From assembly GCF_004054105.1 (NCBI RefSeq), contig NZ_SBLC01000011.1:1-64000 (forward strand): a DNA stretch of 64,000 nucleotides, written 5' to 3'. The translations under genes were made by a program, and so were the position numbers. The notes under the pieces are model-generated. The model was not told the origin of the DNA. It saw only the letters and a list, made by a program, of their open reading frames with translations, and did no database searches. Positions 54,100-62,625 of the stretch are shown one piece after another. Numbering within the stretch: the stretch's first letter is position 1; each line of letters starts with the position of its first letter. The stretch is from Falsigemmobacter intermedius. Its GTDB lineage: Bacteria; Pseudomonadota; Alphaproteobacteria; Rhodobacterales; Rhodobacteraceae.

Positions 54100-55147
54100 A
54101 ATCGGTCGGCGGTCGCCAGTCGGGCAGCGGATCGGGCATTTTTTCGGGGTCCCACAACAGCCCCGCACTTGTCTGCCCCCCCATCCCGGCCGGGGCATAG
54201 TCCTTCAGGATCTCCCAGGCCGTCCGGGTACACCAGTCGCGCAGCTCCGGACTGACCCCATCGACGCGGAAGAGCCTGCGCCTTTCACTCAGATTGCGCT
54301 GATAAAGGCAGCTCACCACCAGACAGGCCAGGCCATAGCCGCCGATGTCATTGGCATGAATGTCATCGACAAAAAGCTCTTCGATCCGGCGGATGCCCGG
54401 CATCTCACCCGCAGGCACCGCATCCCAGACACGCTCCATCCATTTGTGCCCCGGGATCACCCGGATCCGCCAGTCATCAGGCAGATCAGGGAAAAAGCTG
54501 CGCATTTTCCAGGCCGCATAGGCCGCCATGAACTCAAAGCTGCGGCCATATTCCGGCAAGGCGGCCCGGAAGTCGGGAAACTCCTGCCACTCTTTGTTAC
54601 CCTGCGGGCGCCAGAGGGTCAGTGAGGGCCAGATCGACCACAGCAGGATATCCCGGCATCCCCTGCCCTCATCGCCGTTTTTCAGCGCATTGGCGGTAAA
54701 GCGGCACAGATAATCCAGCGACTGAACCATATAGTCGTTCTGCTGCTGCGGCTGAACTCTGGCCGGAGGCCCCCCCTCTGTGATCACCAGGGTCTTGAAA
54801 TTTGCTATATCGCGGCGCGCATCGGTGCCCGGATCCGTCGGATTGTCCCACCGCCAGATGATCGGAGAGCCGGGGATCGTGGATTTGATATGGCGCCGGT
54901 CGGGGCTGCGCACGCCGATATCTTCGGTCAGCAGACGCATGGTGCCAGGCCAGGGACCGGGGTGGAGGTAACTGTCGGTCAGGCTGTGGCCGCTGTGAAC
55001 GATACGGTCCTTCCGATCCGAAGGGGCCCGAAGCGGGCTCCAATAGCCCTCAGCGGCCAGGGCGGAACGGGGCAAAAACGTGCTCAGGGCCAGAGCGGCG
55101 CTGCTGCCCAAAAGAAACCTGCGGGAGATCTGCGTGGTCGCGGTCAT
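54098..55147 (-). CDS. Tat-exported protein with SGNH-hydrolase-like motifs
   Basis: A protein of 349 residues that I cannot place in a named family. Residues 1-31 form a twin-arginine signal (SRRFLLGSSAALALSTFLP, cleavage near ALA). After it HSGHSLTDSY (51-60) looks like the nucleophile Ser block of SGNH/GDSL hydrolases, and DDIHANDIGGYG (261-272) like the C-terminal Asp-x-x-His dyad. The middle contains LLWSIWPSLTLWRP and IRVIPGHKWMERVWDAV. A periplasmic esterase or deacetylase is inferred. Its neighbours are convergent TRAP genes and a divergent TetR gene about 290 nt away. Confidence 0.75.
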   Translation of the reverse strand: MTATTQISRRFLLGSSAALALSTFLPRSALAAEGYWSPLRAPSDRKDRIVHSGHSLTDSYLHPGPWPGTMRLLTEDIGVRSPDRRHIKSTIPGSPIIWRWDNPTDPGTDARRDIANFKTLVITEGGPPARVQPQQQNDYMVQSLDYLCRFTANALKNGDEGRGCRDILLWSIWPSLTLWRPQGNKEWQEFPDFRAALPEYGRSFEFMAAYAAWKMRSFFPDLPDDWRIRVIPGHKWMERVWDAVPAGEMPGIRRIEELFVDDIHANDIGGYGLACLVVSCLYQRNLSERRRLFRVDGVSPELRDWCTRTAWEILKDYAPAGMGGQTSAGLLWDPEKMPDPLPDWRPPTD

Positions 55148-55438
55148 GTCGCACCTCCGTGGTCACGCTGAGCACCAACGTCAAACATGCTGGTGCCGCC
55201 AAAGGGCGGAGCGGCGCGGAAAACATCCTGAAAATCTGAACTCATACTCACCTGCCGGAGGGCTGAAGCGCCATCGATAACGCATCCATCAGGAAAGACC
55301 ACCGGACGCAGGTCAAGAAAAATCGCCTGGCCTGATCCCTTTGGAGGGCGGCCGCACCTCTGTCGGGCTGCGAAGTTCTGGACAGGCTGACCCCGCGCCG
55401 CTATCTCCTCATGCCTCAGATCCATTGCGGAGCCGCCG

Positions 55439-56077
55439 ATGCCCAGAAGCCAGAACCGCACCGCCCGCGGGCAGAACCCCGCTGCGCGCGAGCAGATCCT
55501 GACCGCCGCACGCGAAGAATTTGCCGAAGCGGGCTATAATGGCGGACGGATCGACAGCATCGCGCGCCGCTCGGGGCTGAATAAGCAGCTGGTGTATTAT
55601 TACTTCGGCTCGAAGGATGATCTCTACCGCGCGGCACTTGAGGCGATTTACAGCGAGATCCGCCTGAAAGAACGCGAACTGGATCTGCGCACCCTGCCCC
55701 CGGAGGAAGCGATCACCCGACTGATCGATTTTTCGCTGAACTATCTGGCGCAGCACAATGAATTCATCCGCATGCTGGCGGATGAAAACGCCATGGGCGC
55801 GCCGCATATGCAAAACGCCGAAACCATGCTGGCCACCAATTCGCCGCTGATCTCGATGATCGGGGCCACTTTGCGCGACGGCGAGGCTCAGGGAATCTTC
55901 CGCAAGGGTGTGGATCCGCTGGAGCTTTATATCTCGATCGCCGGGATGACTTTCTTTTACTTCGCCAATGGCAAAACCATGTCAGCTATCTTCGGGCGCA
56001 ACCTTGCCGATCCGGCGGTGATTGAGTCGTATCGCAGCCATATCGTCACCATGGTGCTGAAAGGCCTTCGCGCCTGA
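55439..56077 (+). CDS. TetR-family regulator
   Basis: A 212-residue regulator. The HTH (about 17-64) shows REQILTAAREEFAEAGYNGGRIDSIARRSGLNKQLVYYYFGSKDDLYRA, in parts. The C-terminal domain (TetR_C, about 90-205) contains LADENAMGAPHMQNAETM. It reads in the same direction as the catabolic operon beginning at 56274, with a perfect 22-bp palindrome (56173-56194) in the gap, its probable operator. Confidence 0.92.
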   Translation: MPRSQNRTARGQNPAAREQILTAAREEFAEAGYNGGRIDSIARRSGLNKQLVYYYFGSKDDLYRAALEAIYSEIRLKERELDLRTLPPEEAITRLIDFSLNYLAQHNEFIRMLADENAMGAPHMQNAETMLATNSPLISMIGATLRDGEAQGIFRKGVDPLELYISIAGMTFFYFANGKTMSAIFGRNLADPAVIESYRSHIVTMVLKGLRA

Positions 56078-56172
56078 AACGCCCGTTTCTCAGGCGGCAC
56101 AGTCCCTGTTTCGCACCTGTATTTTGCATAAATTTCAATCACTTCCTCCCGTCTGATGTTTCGCTACGTTAA

Positions 56173-56194
56173 ATTTCAACTAAATAGTTGAAAT
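56173..56194 (+). promoter_or_regulatory. 22-bp perfect palindrome, probable operator
   Basis: Arms ATTTCAACT (56173-56181) and AGTTGAAAT (56186-56194) are perfect reverse complements around AAAT. The site lies between a TetR gene and the first enzyme gene, in an AT-rich patch that also carries GCATAAATTT. Spacing and symmetry suit a TetR dimer. Confidence 0.75.
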
Positions 56195-56273
56195 CACCGT
56201 TTCCTCTCGCTAGCGTGAGGGTATGACGAACATCAGGGTCGCCCCGAAGTTGCGACCGGAAAGGGACGCCACC

Positions 56274-57311
56274 GTGACCGCGACATCCGTTTTGCCCGCG
56301 CGCTTTGAGACCGTCGAAGATCTCGAAGACTTCATGACCCGCCCCGATGAGGCGCTGATTGCAGATCTGGCGCGGGTGGACGGCGATATCCTGATCCTCG
56401 GCGTGGCCGGCAAAATGGGCCCGACCCTTGCCCGGATGGCCAAACGTGCCGCCCCCGAAAAGCGCGTGATCGGTGTGGCACGCTTCAGCGAGCCGGATCT
56501 GGTCGCCCGCCTGCAGTCCTGGGGCATTGAGACGATCAAAGCCGATCTGATGGATGCCGAAGCGCTGGCCGCGCTGCCGAAGTGCAAAAACGTCATCTTC
56601 ATGGCGGGGATGAAATTCGGCGCTTCGGGCAATCAGGCGCTGACCTGGGCGATGAACACCCATGTGCCCGCCATGGTGGCGGAAACCTTCAAAGACAGCC
56701 GGATCGTCGCCTTCTCGACCGGCAATGTCTATCCGCTGGTGGACGTGTTTCAGGGCGGTGCGCTGGAAAGCCAGCCGGCCGAGCCGCGCGGCGAATATGC
56801 AATGTCCTGCCTCGGCCGTGAGCGGATGTTTGAGCATTTCTCGCGCAAACATGGCACGCCGGGCCGGATTTTCCGCCTGAACTACGCGATCGATTGCCGC
56901 TACGGCGTGCTTTACGATCTGGCCTCGCGGATCAAGGCGGGGACGGTGATCGATCTTTCGCTCATGGGCCATGTCAATGTGATCTGGCAGGGCGATGCCA
57001 ATGCCCAGGCGCTGCGCTGCCTTGCCCATACCACCGAAGTGACCTCGCCGATCAACTGCTCGGGCCCGGAAACCCTGTCGCTGCGCTGGCTGGTGACTGA
57101 GCTTGCCGCCCGCCTTGGGGTTGAGCCGAAACTCGTGGGGGCAGAGCCTTCGACGGCCTGGCTGACCAATACCGCTCAGGCCAATACCCTCTTTGGCTAT
57201 CCTTCGGTGCCGCTGGGCGCGATGCTGGACTGGGTGGCCGACTGGGTGGCCCGCGGCGAAGTCGCCTATAACAAGCCCACGAAGTTTGAGGCCCGCACGG
57301 GCGCGTTCTGA
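56274..57311 (+). CDS. NAD-dependent epimerase/dehydratase-like SDR
   Basis: An extended-SDR-type protein of 345 residues. The nucleotide-binding motif is in ILILGVAGKMGPTLARM (about 40-56, GxxGxxG). FMAGMKFG and STGNVYPLVDVF follow at the catalytic Ser/Thr region. The usual YxxxK is altered: the equivalent EYAMSCLGRERM lacks the Lys, with Cys in its place. An oxidoreductase or epimerase on a sugar-like compound is likely, though chemistry may differ. I prefer GTG 56274, preceded by GGAAAGGGAC, over ATG 56223, which has no spaced ribosome site. Confidence 0.8.
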   Translation: MTATSVLPARFETVEDLEDFMTRPDEALIADLARVDGDILILGVAGKMGPTLARMAKRAAPEKRVIGVARFSEPDLVARLQSWGIETIKADLMDAEALAALPKCKNVIFMAGMKFGASGNQALTWAMNTHVPAMVAETFKDSRIVAFSTGNVYPLVDVFQGGALESQPAEPRGEYAMSCLGRERMFEHFSRKHGTPGRIFRLNYAIDCRYGVLYDLASRIKAGTVIDLSLMGHVNVIWQGDANAQALRCLAHTTEVTSPINCSGPETLSLRWLVTELAARLGVEPKLVGAEPSTAWLTNTAQANTLFGYPSVPLGAMLDWVADWVARGEVAYNKPTKFEARTGAF

Positions 57312-57319
57312 GACAGCCC

Positions 57320-57350
57320 CCGGTCAGGCCCCCCCGGGGCTGACCTTCTA
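57320..57350 (+). terminator. hairpin between the epimerase-like and aldolase genes
   Basis: A stem GGTCAG/CTGACC (57322-57327 with 57340-57345), extended by C/G pairs, is followed by TTCTATAAA. It may be a weak terminator or attenuator within the operon. Confidence 0.45.
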
Positions 57351-57407
57351 TAAACGACTGAATTTAAAAGCCTTTACGGCTTTCTCGCCCGAGCGGAGTC
57401 CCTGAAG

Positions 57408-58472
57408 ATGACCGGCAAAGCCAGCCCTGACGTTCAAAAAGCGGCCCTTGATCTGTTGCGTGCAGGCACGGTCATCCCGGCCCATCCGCTGGCACTGACT
57501 GCGGCGCGTGAACTGGATGAGCGCCGCCAGCGGGCGCTAACCCGCTATTACCTCGATGCAGGCTCGGGCGGTCTGGCGGTGGGGGTGCATACCACGCAGT
57601 TCGCCATTCGTGAGGTCGGCCTTTACGACCGCGTCCTCTCGCTGGCCGCTGAAACCGCTGCGGCCTGGACTGACCGGCAGCTGGCCATGGTGGCGGGACT
57701 TGCCGGCCCGACCGCTCAGGCGGTGGCGGAAGCGAAGGTTGCCGTTTCCCTTGGCTATAACGCCGGTCTGCTGTCGCTTGCGGCGCTGAAAGGTCAGTCG
57801 GAAGACCAGCTGATTGCGCATTGCGAAGCGGTGGCGGCGGAGATCCCCCTGATCGGCTTTTATCTGCAGTCGGCCGTGGGCGGCCTGCATCTGGATGCGA
57901 ATTTCTGGGCACGCTTTGCGGCGATCCCGAATGTCGTGGCGATCAAAGTCGCCCCCTTCAACCGCTATAAAACCATCGATGTGGTGCGCGGCATTGTGGC
58001 GGCAGGGGCTGAGAACAAAGTCACGCTTTACACCGGCAATGACGATCACATCGTCCTGGACCTGGTGACACCCTTTACGGTGATGCGCGATGGGCAACCG
58101 GTGACCATGCGTTTCAAAGGAGGGCTTCTGGGCCATTGGTCGGTCTGGACCAAAGGCGCGGTTGAAATTTTCAACCGCTGCCGTGAAGAGGCGGGCAAAG
58201 GCGCGGTCAGCGACGCGCTTCTGGGCCTCGACGCCCGGGTGACCGACTGCAACTCGGCCTTCTTTGACGTGGCCAACAACTTCCACGGCTGCATCGCGGG
58301 CTGCCATGAGATCCTGCGCCGCCAGGGTCTGCTGGAGGGCATCTGGTGCCTTGATCCGGCAGAGGGCCTGTCGCCGGGTCAGGCGGAAGAGCTGACCCGC
58401 GTCTCGCGGCTTCACGCCGATCTGGCCGATGACGCCTTCGTGCGCGCCAATCTTGAGCGCTGGCTGGCGTAA
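57408..58472 (+). CDS. dihydrodipicolinate synthase/N-acetylneuraminate lyase-family protein
   Basis: A class I aldolase-fold protein of 354 residues, longer than DapA (about 295). The Schiff-base Lys is K180 in VVAIKVAPFNRYK and the catalytic Tyr Y152 in LIGFYLQSA. The GTTGE-type phosphate/carboxylate loop is replaced by GGLAVGVHTTQF (about 54-65), so it is not a lysine-biosynthetic DapA. Later CNSAFFDVANNFHGC is unusual. Retro-aldol cleavage or dehydration of a 2-keto-acid is likely. It lies between the epimerase-like gene and a Tau-type ABC transporter. Confidence 0.85.
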   Translation: MTGKASPDVQKAALDLLRAGTVIPAHPLALTAARELDERRQRALTRYYLDAGSGGLAVGVHTTQFAIREVGLYDRVLSLAAETAAAWTDRQLAMVAGLAGPTAQAVAEAKVAVSLGYNAGLLSLAALKGQSEDQLIAHCEAVAAEIPLIGFYLQSAVGGLHLDANFWARFAAIPNVVAIKVAPFNRYKTIDVVRGIVAAGAENKVTLYTGNDDHIVLDLVTPFTVMRDGQPVTMRFKGGLLGHWSVWTKGAVEIFNRCREEAGKGAVSDALLGLDARVTDCNSAFFDVANNFHGCIAGCHEILRRQGLLEGIWCLDPAEGLSPGQAEELTRVSRLHADLADDAFVRANLERWLA

Positions 58473-58483
58473 GGGTGGGCCGG

Positions 58484-59245
58484 ATGAAAGACAAACTTCT
58501 GAACTATCTGCCGGCGGCGCTGCTTTTTGCGGCGGTGATTGCCGCCTGGCAGGCCGCAGTGACCTTCGGGGGACTGCGCCCCTACCTTCTGCCCTCTCCG
58601 GCTTCGGTGCTGGATGCGATGTTTGATCCCACCATCCGCTGGTGGGGCCATATCTGGGCAACCGGCGTCGCCATCATCGGGGCCTTTCTGCTGGCCGCAG
58701 TCAGCGGGGTGTTCCTGGGCTGCCTCGTGGCCTGGTCGCCGGTGATCAACCGTGCGCTGATGCCTTTTCTGGTCTTTCTCAACACCCTGCCCAAAGTAGC
58801 CATTGCGCCGCTTTTCCTGATCTGGGTGGGCTATGGGATTTTTCCGAATATCCTTATGGGCGCGCTGATCGGGTTTTTCCCGGTCGTGATCAATACCGCC
58901 GTGGGCCTGAGCCAGATTGATCATGACATGATCGATCTGGGCTGGGTCTTTTCGGCCCCGAAGTGGAAGGTCTTTCTGAAGATCCGCATTCCAAATGCCT
59001 ATCCCTATATCCTCTCGGCCCTGAAAGTGACGGCAACCTCTGCCGTTGTGGGCGCGATTGTGGGGGAATTCGTCGCCTCTCAGAACGGGCTTGGCTATGT
59101 GATTGTCACCTCGCAAAGCTCGATGAACACGGCGCTAGCCTTTGCGGCGCTCATCTATATCTCGCTGATCGGCCTCGTGCTTTTTGCCGCCGTCGGTCTT
59201 CTTTCGCGCATCCTCGCCCCCTGGGCCGAGGGGAACGAAGCCTGA
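58484..59245 (+). CDS. ABC transporter permease (nitrate/sulfonate/NMT1 type)
   Basis: A permease of 253 residues with six TM helices. The EAA loop segment is FSAPKWKVFLKIRIPNAYPYILSALKVT, read in parts, as in SsuC/TauC. It sits 11 nt downstream of the aldolase gene. I chose ATG 58484 (GGGCCGG just upstream), though a GTG at 58475 is possible. Confidence 0.9.
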   Translation: MKDKLLNYLPAALLFAAVIAAWQAAVTFGGLRPYLLPSPASVLDAMFDPTIRWWGHIWATGVAIIGAFLLAAVSGVFLGCLVAWSPVINRALMPFLVFLNTLPKVAIAPLFLIWVGYGIFPNILMGALIGFFPVVINTAVGLSQIDHDMIDLGWVFSAPKWKVFLKIRIPNAYPYILSALKVTATSAVVGAIVGEFVASQNGLGYVIVTSQSSMNTALAFAALIYISLIGLVLFAAVGLLSRILAPWAEGNEA

Positions 59246-59275
59246 GCCACCTCTAACCAACAGGGACTGAAGATA

Positions 59276-60277
59276 ATGAAAAATGCTCTCCTGACTTCCG
59301 TGGCGATGATGGCGGCCCTGGCCGCAGCGCCTGCGTTTTCGGCCGAAAAGTTCACCTTCGCAATGAACTGGTTCCCGGTCGGCGATCACGCCGCCTATTG
59401 GGTTGCCAAAGAGAAGGGCTATTACGCCGAGAAGGGCCTTGATGTGACGCTTGAGAGCTCAAAAGGCTCGGGCGACTCGATTGCCAAGGTCGATACCGGC
59501 CGCGCCGATGCGGGCTTGGCGGATGCCGCCGTCATCATCGGCTCGCGCGCCCGCGGCACCACGGTGAAAGTGGTCGGCATCATCTTCGACAGCTCGCCGA
59601 TGAACTTTTTCTCGAAAGCCGACAGCGCCATCACCACCCCGGCGGATCTGAAAGGCAAAACCATCGGTGCCCCGGCAGGTGACAGCCAGCGCCTGATGTG
59701 GCCGGCTTTCGCGCGCATCAACAATCTCGATGTGAACGACATCAACTGGGTCAACATTGAGCCGACGGCGAAATACGCAGCCCTGGCCGAAGGCCGCGCC
59801 GATGCGGTGACCGATTACACCACCGGCTTCCCGATGGCCGAAAAAGCCGTGGGCGAGGGCAAAGTCGTCTCGCTGAACTGGGCCGACTACGGCTTTGAGC
59901 TTTATGCGATGTCGATCATGGCCTCTGACGCTACCATGAAGGACCGCCCCGATGCGCTGAAGGGTTTCCTTGAGGCCTCTTACAAAGGATGGCAGGACGT
60001 GATGAACGACCCGGAAGCCGCCATGGCGATCTATAAAAAGGCCGTGCCGGAGATCGATGAAGTCGCGCTCAGCGCCAATATGCAGCTCGGCCTTGATCTG
60101 ATGAAGACGCAGAATTTCAAAGACAACGGCATCGGCGCGATCGATATGACCAAGGCCTGCGCCTCGGTCGATCTGGTCAATACCTATATGGGCCTGCCCG
60201 CTGAAGTGAAATGCGAAGATGCCTTTGATGCGGGCTTCCTGACCCGTGTTGAGATGCCGCTCGACGTGAAGAAATAA
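59276..60277 (+). CDS. ABC transporter substrate-binding protein (NMT1/SsuA-like)
   Basis: Periplasmic receptor of 333 residues. The Sec signal (LLTSVAMMAALAAAPAFSAE) precedes FTFAMNWFPVGDHAAYWVAKEKGYYAEKGLDVTLE, read in parts, the NMT1-type opening. GRADAGLADAAVIIGSRARG and DLKGKTIGAPAGDSQRLMWPAFA are further typical segments. The FPVGDHAAYW stretch is shared with THI5/aromatic-acid receptors. Ligand unknown; the enzymes around it suggest an acid that is dehydrated and cleaved. Confidence 0.9.
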   Translation: MKNALLTSVAMMAALAAAPAFSAEKFTFAMNWFPVGDHAAYWVAKEKGYYAEKGLDVTLESSKGSGDSIAKVDTGRADAGLADAAVIIGSRARGTTVKVVGIIFDSSPMNFFSKADSAITTPADLKGKTIGAPAGDSQRLMWPAFARINNLDVNDINWVNIEPTAKYAALAEGRADAVTDYTTGFPMAEKAVGEGKVVSLNWADYGFELYAMSIMASDATMKDRPDALKGFLEASYKGWQDVMNDPEAAMAIYKKAVPEIDEVALSANMQLGLDLMKTQNFKDNGIGAIDMTKACASVDLVNTYMGLPAEVKCEDAFDAGFLTRVEMPLDVKK

Positions 60278-60301
60278 GTTAAGAAGAACAGGCGGAACCG
60301 C

Positions 60302-61105
60302 GTGGACAATTTCTCTATCCAGCTCGACCGGGTCTCGATGACCTATGACACCGCCTCGGGTCCGGTCGAAGCGCTGCGCGACATCAACCTCAATGTCCGG
60401 CAGGGCGAGTTCATCTCGCTTGTCGGGCCTTCGGGCTGCGGAAAATCGACCCTTCTGCGGGTGGTGGCCGGTCTGCGCGAGCGCAGTCAGGGCACCATCC
60501 TTGTGGACGGCGTGAAAGTTGATCGTCCGATCCCGAATGTGGGCATGGTGTTTCAGGCCGCGGTTCTTCTGAAATGGCGCACCATCCTTGATAACGTGCT
60601 GCTGCCGGCGGAGCTTTCGGGCAAAAACCCGAAAGCCTACCGCAACCGCGCGATGGAACTTCTGGAACTGACGGGTCTGAAGGGCTTTGAAAACAAGCTC
60701 CCCAAAGAGCTGTCGGGCGGGATGCAGCAACGCGCCGCGATCTGCCGGGGTCTTTTGATGGACCCGGAAATTCTGCTGATGGATGAGCCCTTTGGCGCTC
60801 TGGATGCCATGACCCGGGACGAGATGAACCTCGAGCTTCTGCGGATCTGGGGCGAAAGCTCGCAGACCCGCAAGACGGTTCTCTTTGTGACCCATTCGAT
60901 CCCCGAAGCCGTGCTTCTCTCGGACCGGGTGGTGATCATGTCGCCGCGTCCGGGCCGGATCGATACCGTGCTCGACATCGATCTGCCGCGCCCGCGCAGC
61001 CTGGAAACCCGGGTCAGCCCGGAATTCGGGCGGCTGTCGATGCAGATCTACGACAAACTGCTCGGGCGTGAGCCGGGCTCCGGCAATGGATTTGTCCCCG
61101 AATGA
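60302..61105 (+). CDS. ABC transporter ATPase (nitrate/sulfonate/taurine type)
   Basis: ATPase of 267 residues. Walker A is GPSGCGKST (42-50), the signature LSGGMQQRAAICRG, and Walker B LLMDEPFGALDAMTR. Its GTG start lies 25 nt after the receptor gene. The stop overlaps the enolase-superfamily gene start by 4 nt, coupling transport and catabolism. Confidence 0.92.
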   Translation: MDNFSIQLDRVSMTYDTASGPVEALRDINLNVRQGEFISLVGPSGCGKSTLLRVVAGLRERSQGTILVDGVKVDRPIPNVGMVFQAAVLLKWRTILDNVLLPAELSGKNPKAYRNRAMELLELTGLKGFENKLPKELSGGMQQRAAICRGLLMDPEILLMDEPFGALDAMTRDEMNLELLRIWGESSQTRKTVLFVTHSIPEAVLLSDRVVIMSPRPGRIDTVLDIDLPRPRSLETRVSPEFGRLSMQIYDKLLGREPGSGNGFVPE

Positions 61106-62541
61106 GCGATCAGGCACCGCATCTGAAGGTCGCAGAAATCCGCTGTTTCGAGCGGCCCTATCAGATGCGGATGCCCTTCCGCTTTGGTGTCACCACCATG
61201 TCCGGCGGATTGCAGCTTGTGGTGCAGGTCCGGATCGAACTGGCGGACGGGCGTTCAGCCACCGGCTGGTCGGCTGAAGCGCTGAGTGCCAAGTGGTTTG
61301 ATAAAAACCCGGGCCTCACCGATGCCCAGAACCACCACCAGCTGCGCCGCTCGGTCGAACTGGCGTCAGAGGGCTATCTGGCCCTGCCGAAGGGCAGCGC
61401 CTTTTCCTTCTTTGCCCGCCATTACACCGCACAGATGAGGGCGGCTGAGGCTGAGGGGCTGAACCCGCTCATCGCCTCTTTCGGGCCGGCGATGCTGGAC
61501 CGGGCGGTCTTTGATGCGCTTTGCCGCGCCGAGGGCCTTGGCTTTGCGGCAGCCATGAAGGCCAATCTGGCGGGCATGGTCATCCCCGATCTGACACCGG
61601 ATCTGGAAGGCTTTGCCTTGGGAGAGTTTCTCGCCGCGCAGATCCCGCAAAGCAGCCTCGCGCTGCGCCACACCGTAGGGCTGGCCGATCCGCTGACGGC
61701 GGCGGACCAGCAAAGCCGCGTCAACGATGGCTTGCCCGAGACCCTGGAGGAGGTGGTGCGCCACTATGGCGGCCACTATTATAAACTGAAAATCAGCGGC
61801 GATGTCGGGGCCGATCTTGCGCGGCTGCGCAGTATTGCGGCGATCCTCGCCCCCTTGGGCGCGGGGCTGCGGGTCACCCTCGACGGCAATGAGCAGTTCC
61901 GGGATGCCGCCGCTCTCCGGGCCTTCTGGAGCGCCTTTGAGGCTGACCCGGAACTGACGGTTCTGCGCCGCGCTCTCCTTTGCCTTGAGCAGCCGATCCA
62001 CCGCGATCAGGCCTTTGCGGTGCCGGTCAGCGGGATCGCCCGGGATCTGCCGATCATCATCGACGAATCCGACGGCAGCCTCGAGGCGGCGACACTGGCG
62101 CGCGATCTGGGCTATCGCGGTGTCTCAACCAAGGTCTGCAAGGGGTTTTACAAATCGATCCTGAATGCGGCGCGGATGACGCGCTGGCAACCGGGGGGAC
62201 TTCTCTCTGCCGAGGATCTGACCTGTGAGCCGGGGACCGCCCTGCAACAGGATCTGGCGCTGGTCTCGTTCCTTGGCCTCGGCCATGTGGAGAAAAACGC
62301 CCACCACTTCATCGACGGCTTTGGCACCAGAGCTGAGGGAGAGGATTTCCTCGCCGCACATCCGGAGCTTTACCACCGCCAGGGGGACAAGGTCCGGCTG
62401 CGCATCGCGCAGGGCCGTGTCGCAACGCAAGGGCTGCTCAGCGCCCGGGGCTTCGGGGCTGCGGCTGTGCCTCAGACCGGGGGGCTTACCGCCATGCCCC
62501 CCGCTCTCTGGCCGCCGCGACAGGACGCCCCTGCGCTCTAG
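61102..62541 (+). CDS. enolase-superfamily (mandelate racemase/muconate lactonizing-like) protein
   Basis: A protein of 479 residues, longer than MLE/MR enzymes (about 370-400). The barrel carries YYKLKISGD (K228/K230), LDGNEQF with metal-ligand D261, LCLEQPI with E296, IIDESD with D321/E322 and STKVCKGF with K344/K347, the two-lysine arrangement of the MLE subgroup. It would abstract an alpha-proton from a carboxylate (dehydration, racemisation or cycloisomerisation). An insertion at 90-160 accounts for much of the extra length. Last gene of the transporter/aldolase operon, it overlaps the ATPase gene. Confidence 0.88.
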   Translation: MSDQAPHLKVAEIRCFERPYQMRMPFRFGVTTMSGGLQLVVQVRIELADGRSATGWSAEALSAKWFDKNPGLTDAQNHHQLRRSVELASEGYLALPKGSAFSFFARHYTAQMRAAEAEGLNPLIASFGPAMLDRAVFDALCRAEGLGFAAAMKANLAGMVIPDLTPDLEGFALGEFLAAQIPQSSLALRHTVGLADPLTAADQQSRVNDGLPETLEEVVRHYGGHYYKLKISGDVGADLARLRSIAAILAPLGAGLRVTLDGNEQFRDAAALRAFWSAFEADPELTVLRRALLCLEQPIHRDQAFAVPVSGIARDLPIIIDESDGSLEAATLARDLGYRGVSTKVCKGFYKSILNAARMTRWQPGGLLSAEDLTCEPGTALQQDLALVSFLGLGHVEKNAHHFIDGFGTRAEGEDFLAAHPELYHRQGDKVRLRIAQGRVATQGLLSARGFGAAAVPQTGGLTAMPPALWPPRQDAPAL

Positions 62542-62625
62542 GGCCGCGTTGCGGGAAACCTGCGGCGTCTTTAACCGTTGACCTGACAGATCCCGCAACC
62601 GGGACCAGTGGAAAACGGAGGCGAG

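Noticed and set aside
57408-58472. DapA, 4-hydroxy-tetrahydrodipicolinate synthase
   Set aside because: The GTTGE-type loop is absent, the length is about 60 residues over, and the context is catabolic.
59459-61117. 552-codon minus-strand open frame
   Set aside because: It is antisense to the NMT1 receptor and ABC ATPase genes, which carry clear family motifs. Its own translation is His/Arg/Gly-rich without recognisable domains, a common shadow in GC-rich DNA.
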